DNA of 46,001 nt from Methylobacterium symbioticum (GTDB lineage: Bacteria > Pseudomonadota > Alphaproteobacteria > Rhizobiales > Beijerinckiaceae): positions 1 to 46,001 of the forward strand of contig NZ_CABFPH010000041.1 in NCBI RefSeq assembly GCF_902141845.1. Reading direction: 5' to 3'. The notes beneath the pieces were generated by a model. It was given only the letters and a program-made list of their open reading frames with translations, ran no database searches and had not been told where the DNA came from. This document shows, one piece after another, positions 31,550-39,334 of this stretch (the first letter of the stretch is position 1; each line of letters begins with the position of its first letter). A program made the translations under genes and the position numbers.

Positions 31550-33700
31550 ATGAGCCGGTGGAGACAGGCCGCAGGACGCCTCCGCGCGGGTGCAGGGATT
31601 GGTGCAGGGGTTGCGACGTTGCTCGCTGGCCTGTCCACCGGCGCCCACGGGGCCGATCGCGCCACGCCGACGCCACACGACGCGACACACCTGCCCTCCT
31701 TCGGTACCTGGGCGGGCGGCTATATCGGATGGCAGGGCAGCGCCGGTGACGCCTTCGGCGACTTCGGCTTCGGTTCCGGCATGATCGGCCGCCGTTCGGT
31801 GCCGGAATTCCGCACCGGGGATGCCACGGGCCGCAACGATGCCGGGCGGGATGCGACCACCGCGCTCGGCGGCCTGTTCGGCGGGTACGCCTGGCAGATC
31901 GGCCCGTTCGTGTATGGCGTTGAAGCCGACGTTGACGCCACGAACCTGAAGCGGCCCGTGTCCTCGACCACGCCTGGGTTCGGCTTCGAGGGGCTGGATC
32001 CCGCCTTCCCCGTGACCCGGACCAAGGCCGACGTGTTCGGGACAGCCCGGGCCCGCGTCGGCTACGCGTTCGAGCGCTATCTCGTCTATGCCAGCTTCGG
32101 GCTTGCGGGCGCTCAGGTCCGGTTTCTCACCAACTTCCCTGATCCGGGGACGACGTCAGCCCCGGCCCTTCGGCGGGGCCGCGCCTTCCTCGGGTTCTCG
32201 CTCGGTGCCGGCATCGAGTATGCCATCACCGAGAACCTCGCGCTGGGACTGGAATACCGCTACCTCGACCTCGGCCGGAGCGGACGGCTCGATCTCGGCA
32301 CCGTTCCGGGCGTCACCGGCGGCCCCTTCTCCGCGCGGGCCTCCTTCACCTCCAACCAAGTCCTCGCGCGCCTGTCCTGGTATCCGGGTGGTCTCGTCTT
32401 GCCGCCCGAGCCCGGCGAGGTAGCCCCCCACGATCCCGATACGGCGATCAGCGACCGCGTCTCGCTGCACGGCCAGACGACCTTCGTGGACCAGGGCGTG
32501 TCCGGCTTCCGCTCGCCCTATCTCGGGCCGCAGAGCCTCGTGCCGCGCCAGGCACGCGCCACGCTGACGGCGACCGCCTTCCTCGGTTTCAAGCTCACGG
32601 ACAGCACCGAACTCTACTATAACCCCGAATTCGACCAGGGCTTCGGCCTGAGTCGGACGCTCGGCGTCGCCGGCTTCGTCAATGGCGAAGCGCAGAAGGC
32701 CGGGGCGCCCTTCCCGAAATTCCGCTCGCAACGCTACTTCGTCCGCCAAACCTTCGGCCTCGACGGCGAGACCGAGGATGTGCCGGACGGCCCGAACCAG
32801 GTCGCGACCCGCCGCGACATCGAGCGGATCACGATCGTGGCCGGCAAGTTCGCGCTCGGCGACTTCTTCGACGGCAACACCTACGCGCACGATCCCCGCG
32901 TCGATTTCCTGAACTGGTCCCTCTGGGCGTCCGGGGCCTATGACTTCCCTGCGAACCTGCCCGGGTTCACGCAAGGCGTGATGGTCGAGTACAACCGCAA
33001 GGAGTTCGCGATCCGGGCGGCCTACACACAGGTGCCGAAAGAACCGAGCAGCAACGTTCTCGACCCGCGCATCGCCCGGAAGGGAGGCCTTACGGTCGAG
33101 CTGGAGGAGCGCCACGTGCTCCCGGGGCTCGACCAGCCCGGCAAGATCCGCCTCGGCCTGTTTACCAACGTCTCCCGTACGGCGAACTATCGCGAGGTGG
33201 TCGACCTCACTCAAGGGGGCTTCTTCGCCGATATCAACGATGCGGCCGCGGCCACCCGACGCGACCGGCGCAAGAGCGGTCTCTACCTGAACCTCGAACA
33301 GGCGGTGACATCGCAATTCGGGGTGTTCGCGCGGGCCAGCCTGAACGACGGACGCAACGAGAGCCTCTCCTTCGCCGACATCGACCGCAGTGTCTCCGGC
33401 GGTGTCTCGCTGAAGGGCGGCGCCTGGGGCCGGCCCGACGACACGGTCGGCCTCGGCGCTGCCCTCAACAACCTGTCCCGCTCGCACCGGGATTTCTTCG
33501 CCAACGGCGGCCTCGGTCTGGTGATCGGCGATGGCCGCTTGAGCTACCGCGCCGAGCGCGCGGCCGAGGCTTACTACGCGCTGAGCCTCACGAAGGCCGT
33601 GACAGTCTCCGCCGATTACCAGCTCGTGGCGAACCCGGCCTACAATCGCGACCGTGGCCCGGCACACTTTTTCGCAGCCCGCCTCCACACGGACTTCTGA
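31550..33700 (+). CDS. Fusion of an outer-membrane beta-barrel domain to an OprB-type porin
   Basis: The 716-residue product has a signal peptide (residues 1-35, ending AHGAD). Residues about 45-285 then match the Omp25/Opa-like eight-strand barrel: GGYIGWQGSAGDAFGDFGFG, GGLFGGYAWQIGPFVYGVEA, FGTARARVGYAFERYLVYAS and ALGLEYRYLDLG. After a Pro/Asp linker, residues about 300-716 are OprB-like: LHGQTTFVDQG, YLGPQSLVPRQARATLTATA, GFKLTDSTELYYNPEFDQG, then FALGDFFDGNTYAHDPR and a last strand ending HTDF. OprB porins pass sugars and small solutes. Two barrels in one chain is unusual. The frame is uninterrupted, so it is not an assembly of two truncated genes. Confidence 0.85.
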   Translation: MSRWRQAAGRLRAGAGIGAGVATLLAGLSTGAHGADRATPTPHDATHLPSFGTWAGGYIGWQGSAGDAFGDFGFGSGMIGRRSVPEFRTGDATGRNDAGRDATTALGGLFGGYAWQIGPFVYGVEADVDATNLKRPVSSTTPGFGFEGLDPAFPVTRTKADVFGTARARVGYAFERYLVYASFGLAGAQVRFLTNFPDPGTTSAPALRRGRAFLGFSLGAGIEYAITENLALGLEYRYLDLGRSGRLDLGTVPGVTGGPFSARASFTSNQVLARLSWYPGGLVLPPEPGEVAPHDPDTAISDRVSLHGQTTFVDQGVSGFRSPYLGPQSLVPRQARATLTATAFLGFKLTDSTELYYNPEFDQGFGLSRTLGVAGFVNGEAQKAGAPFPKFRSQRYFVRQTFGLDGETEDVPDGPNQVATRRDIERITIVAGKFALGDFFDGNTYAHDPRVDFLNWSLWASGAYDFPANLPGFTQGVMVEYNRKEFAIRAAYTQVPKEPSSNVLDPRIARKGGLTVELEERHVLPGLDQPGKIRLGLFTNVSRTANYREVVDLTQGGFFADINDAAAATRRDRRKSGLYLNLEQAVTSQFGVFARASLNDGRNESLSFADIDRSVSGGVSLKGGAWGRPDDTVGLGAALNNLSRSHRDFFANGGLGLVIGDGRLSYRAERAAEAYYALSLTKAVTVSADYQLVANPAYNRDRGPAHFFAARLHTDF

Positions 33701-33959
33701 CGGTCGATCGGCGCCTCGCCGTTGACCATGATCGCCGGCACGGCAACGCCTATGCCTTCCTGAGCTGTGCGGCCTGTCCGGTCAAACAGGGTGCAGTTCA
33801 CATCGCTTGACCGAGGTTGCGACACGGCCGGACACCAGGCCGCTGGAAGAAAATTGTATCCGCCTCGACGCGAACGCGGCCCATTCAGTCCCGACCCAGC
33901 TTGACTTCGCGGGACGATAAAATTGGGCCAATTCTCATCTATGAGCCTGCTTATCGCTA

Positions 33960-34283
33960 TTATTCAGTTATCGAAATCAGCTGAAACTCTGGAAATTTTG
34001 CGAAAATATCCATATCACAAGCTCCACATATAAAAATTTTCTTGGAGCGTTCGTCGATCACCGTTAGGCGATCCTTGTCTATTCTGAAATCTGTTTTATT
34101 TAATAGCCGTCTTACGAAATCGTGAATGTTTTCTGGAGTGCTTACGAAGTACACATTGTCTTTGAAAGCAATTTGGAATTTGCCGCGCCCGCGACCTAGC
34201 TCATCGATGAATTTGCTATAGATTAGCTGATATGAAGCTTCGTTGTCGCTTGCTATATCGAATTTGACCGTCATGACAGTCAT
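33960..34283 (-). CDS. AT-rich orphan gene, small hypothetical protein
   Basis: ATG 34283 is preceded by CAAGGAGCGGGC, a good ribosome site. The 107-residue product is acidic and basic mixed, with no signal peptide or membrane segment: MTVMTVKFDIASDNEASYQL, then FIDELGRGRGKFQIAFKDN and FVRRLLNKTDFRIDKDRLTV, and near the end KKIFICGACDMDIFAKF. The sequence looks like a real folded cytoplasmic protein, but I recognise no family. The gene is far richer in A and T than everything around it and uses codons such as TTT, ATA and AAT freely. That points to recent transfer. Transposase remnants lie just beyond its 5' end. Confidence 0.65.
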   Translation of the reverse strand: MTVMTVKFDIASDNEASYQLIYSKFIDELGRGRGKFQIAFKDNVYFVSTPENIHDFVRRLLNKTDFRIDKDRLTVIDERSKKIFICGACDMDIFAKFPEFQLISITE

Positions 34284-34487
34284 GCCCGCTCCTTGAGTTG
34301 CCGCCTCTGAAAAATTGACGGTCGCGATAAGACCCAATCCAAGTCGGTCTCCCCTCTCATCACAAGCAAATCCGGCCTTTGCAGCTGTCGACGGCGGACT
34401 GACGCGCTGAGCGTACGCTGTTGGGGCTTCTCTCCCGGCCTGTCCCCTGGAAAGTGGTTCATCGCCAAGTCTGGTGGTTCAGGATCA

Positions 34488-34660
34488 ATCACTGCGAGGA
34501 GAAGGCGGCGCAGTCGGTCGGGCTTGGCGCGGCCGTATATGGAGCGCTTCAATAGCTTGAGGCGATTGACTCGCCCCTCGGCCTGCCCGCTGCTCAGGGC
34601 AACCTAAGGCCAGCGTGGACCGCAATCCCGTCCTGCCGGAGGCTAGTGGCGAAGCTCTCG
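34488..34660 (-). pseudogene. ISL3-like transposase C-terminal remnant
   Basis: Reading the minus strand gives VESFATSLRQDGIAVHAGLR and LP. A one-base deletion (CCCTGAGCAGC where CCCTGGAGCAGC is expected) shifts the frame, and the sequence continues SGQAEGRVNRLKLLKRSIYG, then RAKPDRLRRLLLA. SGQAEGxVNRLKLLKRxxYGRA is the usual end of ISL3-family transposases. The rest of the gene is absent, so it is a dead stump. Confidence 0.7.
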
Positions 34661-34739
34661 ACCACGCTTCACCCCGCACGTGCGAGCGTCGCCTCGTCCG
34701 CCCCCGGTTGCTTGAGACCACCCGTTGGCGGACGGTCTC

Positions 34740-34990
34740 CCAACAGGGGTGATGACGACGAACACGGGAGCGGTTGTAGACGCGGTTGACCCCGGTCGCG
34801 GTGGGCGCATGTCCCAGCAGCGCAAGCGGGATGCCGTGCTGCGGCTGCTGCGCGCCGAGGACTTCGTGGCGGTGGACCCAGAGCCGGACCGTCTCGCCAC
34901 TATCGCGCACGATCGCGGCGACCTCGTCCACCGTTACCCCCTTTGCCGCGTGCGTGGTCATGGCGTAGTTGTGCTGCAGCCGCGGCACCC
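34740..34990 (-). pseudogene. Helix-turn-helix transposase N-terminal remnant, IS630-like
   Basis: On the minus strand the frame reads RLQHNYAMTTHAAKGVTVDE and VAAIVRDSGETVRLWVHRHE, a helix-turn-helix of the kind that opens IS630-type transposases. The similarity then fades into unrelated sequence, with no DDE residues. It lies between the ISL3 stump and the duplicated CDF-domain module. Confidence 0.4.
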
Positions 34991-35021
34991 GCGGCTCCAC
35001 CCTTTGTCGGAACGCGACGCG

Positions 35022-35516
35022 GGAGGGACAGGGCGGTTCGCAACCGCGGCTCTCCCGTGCAATGATGGAGCGAAATCCGGCTTGGTAGCACCGTACGCCG
35101 TGCGAGATCACAGATGCCGACCATCAACCACGCCTTCGTCGCCGATCTCATCATGCTCGCTCCGGTCGCACTCGGAGCACAGGGCGCGCGCGCTCAACCG
35201 CTGGGGGCCTACGAGGCTGCGAACGGCTTCCGTGGCTCGGATGTCGCCTCCGTGATCACCCGCATCGTCGAGCGTCAGCTGCTGGCAATCCCGGGTGTGC
35301 GCTCCGTTCATGACCTGCACGTGCGCTCGATCACCTCCGGCATCGACGCCATGAGCGCGCACGTCGTCGTGACCGACATGGCCGAGGCCGCGCGCATCCG
35401 CAAGGCGGTGCAGCGGGTCATGGCGGCCGAGTTCGACACGCGCCACGTCACCGTGCAGGTCGAGAACGAGGTTCTGCAGGAAGAGGAAAAGCTGCGAAAG
35501 ACCTGAGCGCGTGCGA
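35022..35516 (+). repeat. Inverted duplicate of the segment at 6395-7001 (copy 2)
   Basis: This copy is shorter than the other by about 112 bases, all missing between the GGGAGGGACAGGGCGG block and the start codon. Similarity ends about 10 bases after the CDF-domain stop, at the start of the GH15 gene, which copy 1 lacks. Confidence 0.85.
35114..35506 (+). CDS. Stand-alone CDF C-terminal-domain protein (copy 2)
   Basis: This 130-residue product is the second copy of the protein at 6405-6797, with 117 of 130 positions identical by hand alignment. Most differences lie in the N-terminal hydrophobic segment (INHAFVADLIMLAPVALG, where an Asp breaks the core), while IPGVRSVHDLHVRSITSG, SAHVVV and RHVTVQVE are kept. 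The metal-ligand-type His residues are conserved in both, and the Arg in HDLHVR (Trp in complete CDF proteins) is shared. The gene ends 4 bases before the GTG of the GH15 gene, so the two are likely translated together here. Conservation of the domain against drift in the leader suggests selection on the domain. Confidence 0.75.
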   Translation: MPTINHAFVADLIMLAPVALGAQGARAQPLGAYEAANGFRGSDVASVITRIVERQLLAIPGVRSVHDLHVRSITSGIDAMSAHVVVTDMAEAARIRKAVQRVMAAEFDTRHVTVQVENEVLQEEEKLRKT

Positions 35517-37337
35517 GAGGCACCGGCCGTGCCGTCCCGGATCGAGGATTACGCCCTGATCGGCGACTGCGAGGCGGCCGCGCTCATCGGGCGCGACGGC
35601 TCGATCGACTGGCTGTGCTGGCCGCGGTTCGACGCGCCAGCGTGCTTTGCGGCCCTGCTTGGCTCACCCGAGAACGGCCGCTGGCAGATCGCCCCCGCCG
35701 CCCCAGGGTTCCGCGTGTCGCGCCGCTACCGCGAAGGCACTCTGATCCTCGAGACGGAGTTCGAGACGGCCGAGGGCGCCGTCACCCTGATTGACTTCAT
35801 GCCCCCGCGCAGTGCTGCTCCGGACCTGGTGCGCATCGTCGTTGGCCGGCGAGGCCGCACGACCTTGCAAACCGACCTTGTCCTCCGCTTCGGCTACGGC
35901 GCGAACGTGCCATGGGTGAGCCGCCTGGAGGGCGGTCTGCTGCGAGCCATCGCCGGACCCGACATGCTGGTGCTGAAGACCGGCGTGCCGCTGCACGGTG
36001 AGGACTTGAGAACCGTCGGAGCGTTCACGCTCGGCGAGGCGGAGACCGCAACGTTCGTCCTCAGCTACGGCCCGTCGCATCAGCCGCCGCCCGTGTCGGT
36101 CGATCCGTTCCGCGCGCTCGCCGAGACCGAGGCGTTCTGGCGTACCTGGTCGAGCCGGTGCACCTACCAGGGCCGCTGGTCCGAGGCCGTGGGCCGCTCA
36201 CTCATCACGCTGAAGGCGCTCACCTATGCGCCGACCGGGGGCCTCGTTGCTGCCCCCACCACCTCCCTGCCGGAGAGGATCGGCGGCGCGCGCAATTGGG
36301 ACTATCGCTACTGCTGGCTGAGAGACGCGACCCTCACACTGCTGGCGCTGATGAACGCCGGCTACTACGACGAGGCCCGGGCCTGGCGCGAGTGGCTCCT
36401 GCGGGCGGTGGCCGGCAGCCCGGCCCAGCTCCAGATCATGTATGGCCTCGCCGGCGAGCGCCACCTGCGCGAATGGGAGGCGGGATGGCTGCCAGGCTAC
36501 GAGGGCTCGCGTCCTGTCCGGGTCGGGAACGCCGCCGCCACACAGCTTCAGCTCGACGTCTTCGGTGAGGTCATGGACGCGCTGCACCAGGCCCGGCACG
36601 GGGGGCTGGCCGAGAACCCGGAAGCCTGGGCCCTGCAGAAGGCGCTAGCCGAGCATCTTGAGACCGTCTGGGACCAGCCGGACGAGGGCATCTGGGAGGT
36701 GCGCGGCGGGCGCAAGCACTTCGTCCACTCGAAGGTGATGGCTTGGGTCGCGCTCGACCGGATGGTGAAAACCGCAGCCGAGTTCGGCTGGGACGGGCCG
36801 GTCGCGCGCTGGCGGGCGCTGCGGGCGCGGATACACACCGATGTGTGCCGGCAGGGCTTCAACCCTGAGGTAGGCGCTTTCGTGCAGTCCTACGGCTCCA
36901 GAACCATGGACGCGAGCCTGCTGCTGCTGCCCTTAGTCGGCTTTCTGCCTGCAAGCGATCCGCGCATCCGCGCGACGGTCAGCGCCATCGAGCGAGACCT
37001 CTTGGTCGACGGGTTCGTCCTGCGCTACCGCACCGAGGAAACTCAGGACGGGTTGCCGCCCGGCGAAGGAGCCTTCCTACCCTGCAGCTTCTGGCTTGCC
37101 GACAATTGGATGCTGCAGGGCCGGCGCGAGGAGGCGCAGGCTCTCTTCGAGCGCCTGCTTGGGCTCCGCAACGATGTCGGGCTCCTCGCTGAGGAATACG
37201 ATCCGCGAGCCAAGCGCCAGCTCGGCAACTTTCCGCAGGCCTTCTCGCATCTGGCCCTGATCGGCACGGCGCTCAATCTCTCACCGGCCAAAGCCAAGCC
37301 CCTCGCGCAACGGTCGTCCGGTCGCTGTGCCCCCTGA
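35511..37337 (+). CDS. GH15-family glycosidase (glucoamylase/trehalase-like)
   Basis: This 608-residue cytoplasmic enzyme has the GH15 layout. The N-terminal beta-sandwich starts IEDYALIGDCEAAALIGRDG and SIDWLCWPRFDAPACFAALL. The alpha/alpha-barrel includes PTTSLPERIGGARNWDYRYC and WLRDATLTLLALMNAGYYDE. The Glu in LPERIGG and the later acidic residues near VWDQPDEGIWEVRGG are where the catalytic pair is expected. Members hydrolyse alpha-glucans or trehalose; length and lack of signal peptide match the trehalase-like bacterial group. Start GTG 35511 or the second GTG at 35529 both fit. It follows the CDF-domain gene directly. Substrate cannot be decided. Confidence 0.9.
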   Translation: MREAPAVPSRIEDYALIGDCEAAALIGRDGSIDWLCWPRFDAPACFAALLGSPENGRWQIAPAAPGFRVSRRYREGTLILETEFETAEGAVTLIDFMPPRSAAPDLVRIVVGRRGRTTLQTDLVLRFGYGANVPWVSRLEGGLLRAIAGPDMLVLKTGVPLHGEDLRTVGAFTLGEAETATFVLSYGPSHQPPPVSVDPFRALAETEAFWRTWSSRCTYQGRWSEAVGRSLITLKALTYAPTGGLVAAPTTSLPERIGGARNWDYRYCWLRDATLTLLALMNAGYYDEARAWREWLLRAVAGSPAQLQIMYGLAGERHLREWEAGWLPGYEGSRPVRVGNAAATQLQLDVFGEVMDALHQARHGGLAENPEAWALQKALAEHLETVWDQPDEGIWEVRGGRKHFVHSKVMAWVALDRMVKTAAEFGWDGPVARWRALRARIHTDVCRQGFNPEVGAFVQSYGSRTMDASLLLLPLVGFLPASDPRIRATVSAIERDLLVDGFVLRYRTEETQDGLPPGEGAFLPCSFWLADNWMLQGRREEAQALFERLLGLRNDVGLLAEEYDPRAKRQLGNFPQAFSHLALIGTALNLSPAKAKPLAQRSSGRCAP

Positions 37338-37479
37338 AACCGACCCCACGCCCGTCTGCTGCCGAGCGCCCGCTTCCCTGCCGGTTCCGAGCGAGACGGC
37401 GCACACCGAGTGTTCCGCGTTGGAGGCGCTTCGGTGTGCGGGGCCGCGCGAACCGGCGACCACGTCCGGATGACGGTCT

Positions 37480-37758
37480 TCAGTAGCGTGGGCCGCCCGA
37501 GGTGTTTCCCTTCTGCTGCTGGTACCCGGGGCGGGAGGGGTTGCGCGCATTGGGGTCACCCATGCCGCGCGGCTGCACCCGGCGTCCGCGCGGCATCCGG
37601 CGATGCATCGTCTCGCCTCGGGTCATGCGCACGAGTGAGAGCTCCAGGTTCAGGCCAGCGCCTAGCACCGGTGTGCCCGGGGCCGCCAGGGCGGACCCAT
37701 ACAGGGCGAAGCTCCCGAGGAGGGCGGCTGCCGTGCATGCGAGGACGCGTGATCTCAC
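37480..37758 (-). CDS. Small secreted Arg/Pro/Gly-rich protein
   Basis: The frame reaches ATG 37788, but GTG 37758 has AAGG at suitable distance upstream and gives a clean signal peptide (MRSRVLACTAAALLGSFALY, cleavage near ALA). The mature part of about 65 residues is basic and disordered: LVRMTRGETMHRRMPRGRRV, then NPSRPGYQQQKGNTSGGP. The family is not recognised. A comparable short secreted basic protein is at 42918-43199. It could interact with the cell surface or nucleic acid, but there is no direct evidence. Confidence 0.55.
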   Translation of the reverse strand: MRSRVLACTAAALLGSFALYGSALAAPGTPVLGAGLNLELSLVRMTRGETMHRRMPRGRRVQPRGMGDPNARNPSRPGYQQQKGNTSGGPRY

Positions 37759-37898
37759 GGGAAAAATCCTTGTCAAGGGGGCTACCATACAGCTGCGGAC
37801 GGGATAACGGCCGTGGAGATCGTGTCGTTCCTCCGCCTGCCGGCGCTCCTACGGTGCGAGCGAACGAGAGATCTCCGCGCTGCAGCGGGCCGGCCCGT

Positions 37899-39167
37899 TC
37901 AGGGAGCAGCCGAGCCAGCCCCGCCGGCGGAAGATCCCGACTGCGGCATGCCTCGTGTGCCATCCTGCGCGATATCCGCTTTGGCCGCAGGACGGACACC
38001 GACGCACAGGTTCTGGCTGAGGCGTTGCAGATGATCTGACGCGATCCGGGTACCGGGCTTCAATCCGCTCACGATCTCGGTCTGATCGCCGTAGCTTCCA
38101 CCCGTCTCGACGGGCCGCATGCTGATGCGGCAATCGGCGCCGATGCTCCAGACGATGCGCTGGTCGAGTTGCGCCGACAGGGCGCGGGTCGGCACCAGGA
38201 GGCGCTCCTTGCGGCCGACCTGCAGACGCGTCCGGATGAACTCGCCGGGCAGGTAGAGGCCATCCGCGTTGGCGAGCTTGGCCCGGATCAGACGCCGGGC
38301 CGTCGCGGGATCGAAGCGGTTGTCGAGCTTGTAGACCTTGGCTTCCCGTCCCGGCTCGTCGTCGTCGCCCAGCACGGTCAGAGCGGCGCCACCACCCTGC
38401 ATGGCGGCTCGCACGGCCTTCGAGTCGTCAGTCGAGAGCGCGACCTGCACGTCGATCGGGTCGATCTGCACGACGCTGACGAGGTTCGTCGCGTTCGCCG
38501 TGACAAGGTCGCCTATGTTGATCCCCGAGAGGCTGGCACGGCCATCGAAGGGCGCCTTGATCACGGCGTAATCGAGGTCGAGCTGCGCGCGGGCAATCGC
38601 GGCCTCGGCCGCCTGAACCTGGCTCTTGGCCGAGGTCCGGTTGCTCTCGAGCTGCTGCAGGCGCTGCTGGGTGGCGTAGCCCTTGTCGGCCAGCGTGTCG
38701 GTTCGTTGCACCTCCGCTTCGGCGAACTCCAGCGCGGCCTTGGCCCGCTCGCTCTGGGCCTTGGCGTCTTTCAGCGCCACCTCGAAGGGCCGGGGGTCGA
38801 TCCGGAACAGCACCTGGTCCTTCTTGACCGTACCACCGGGCTCGAAGGGCCGCTCGATGATGGCGCCCGTCACGCGTGGCTGCAGCGCCGCGTCCTGCGG
38901 CGAGACGATCACCCCAGTGTAGTCGAAGCTGATCGGCACGGTCGCCATCTTCGCCTCGACCACGCCGACAGCGAACTCTGGTTCGCCCGGGCCTTTCTGG
39001 TCTGCTTCTGCCCCCGAGGGGGGGGCTGCTGCGAGGCGTCCTGCGAGAGAAGCCGGCAATGCCTTCAGCACGGCCGCGGGCAGCGGATGGCCCATCGCAG
39101 CCCAGGCGCCGATGCCGACCAGGATCAGAGCGAGGCCGGCCAATCCATAACGAAGCCGCGTGCGCAC
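37899..39167 (-). CDS. RND efflux periplasmic adaptor (AcrA/MexE-like)
   Basis: The 422-residue product begins with a signal/anchor (RTRLRYGLAGLALILVGIGA). After a linker comes the membrane-fusion core: SFDYTGVIVSPQDAALQPRV, FEPGGTVKKDQVLFRIDPRP, a coiled hairpin (FAEAEVQRTDTLADKGYATQ), YAVIKAPFDGRASLSGIN and the beta-barrel (GLYLPGEFIRTRLQVG). It pairs with the divergently transcribed pump gene at 39335, an unusual arrangement, since these two are normally in one operon. No TolC-type gene is near. Role: drug, solvent or biocide export; the substrate is not apparent. Confidence 0.9.
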   Translation of the reverse strand: MRTRLRYGLAGLALILVGIGAWAAMGHPLPAAVLKALPASLAGRLAAAPPSGAEADQKGPGEPEFAVGVVEAKMATVPISFDYTGVIVSPQDAALQPRVTGAIIERPFEPGGTVKKDQVLFRIDPRPFEVALKDAKAQSERAKAALEFAEAEVQRTDTLADKGYATQQRLQQLESNRTSAKSQVQAAEAAIARAQLDLDYAVIKAPFDGRASLSGINIGDLVTANATNLVSVVQIDPIDVQVALSTDDSKAVRAAMQGGGAALTVLGDDDEPGREAKVYKLDNRFDPATARRLIRAKLANADGLYLPGEFIRTRLQVGRKERLLVPTRALSAQLDQRIVWSIGADCRISMRPVETGGSYGDQTEIVSGLKPGTRIASDHLQRLSQNLCVGVRPAAKADIAQDGTRGMPQSGSSAGGAGSAAP

Positions 39168-39334
39168 GCGTCAGCCCTCCGAGCCAGGAGCGAACAAATC
39201 CAAGAGCGAACAAGTCCGTGAGACGGGCACCGTCAGGTGCCCTGGCGCGGGGGGAACTCGCCCGAGCACGAAGCGTTGCACCGCCGCGAGCGCCGCAAGC
39301 CTCGCTCGGGTGGGACACGAGCGAAAGGCCCGGC

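Noticed and set aside
32156..33688. A 510-codon minus-strand frame within the porin fusion
   Set aside because: Shadow of the porin frame; composition unlike a folded protein.
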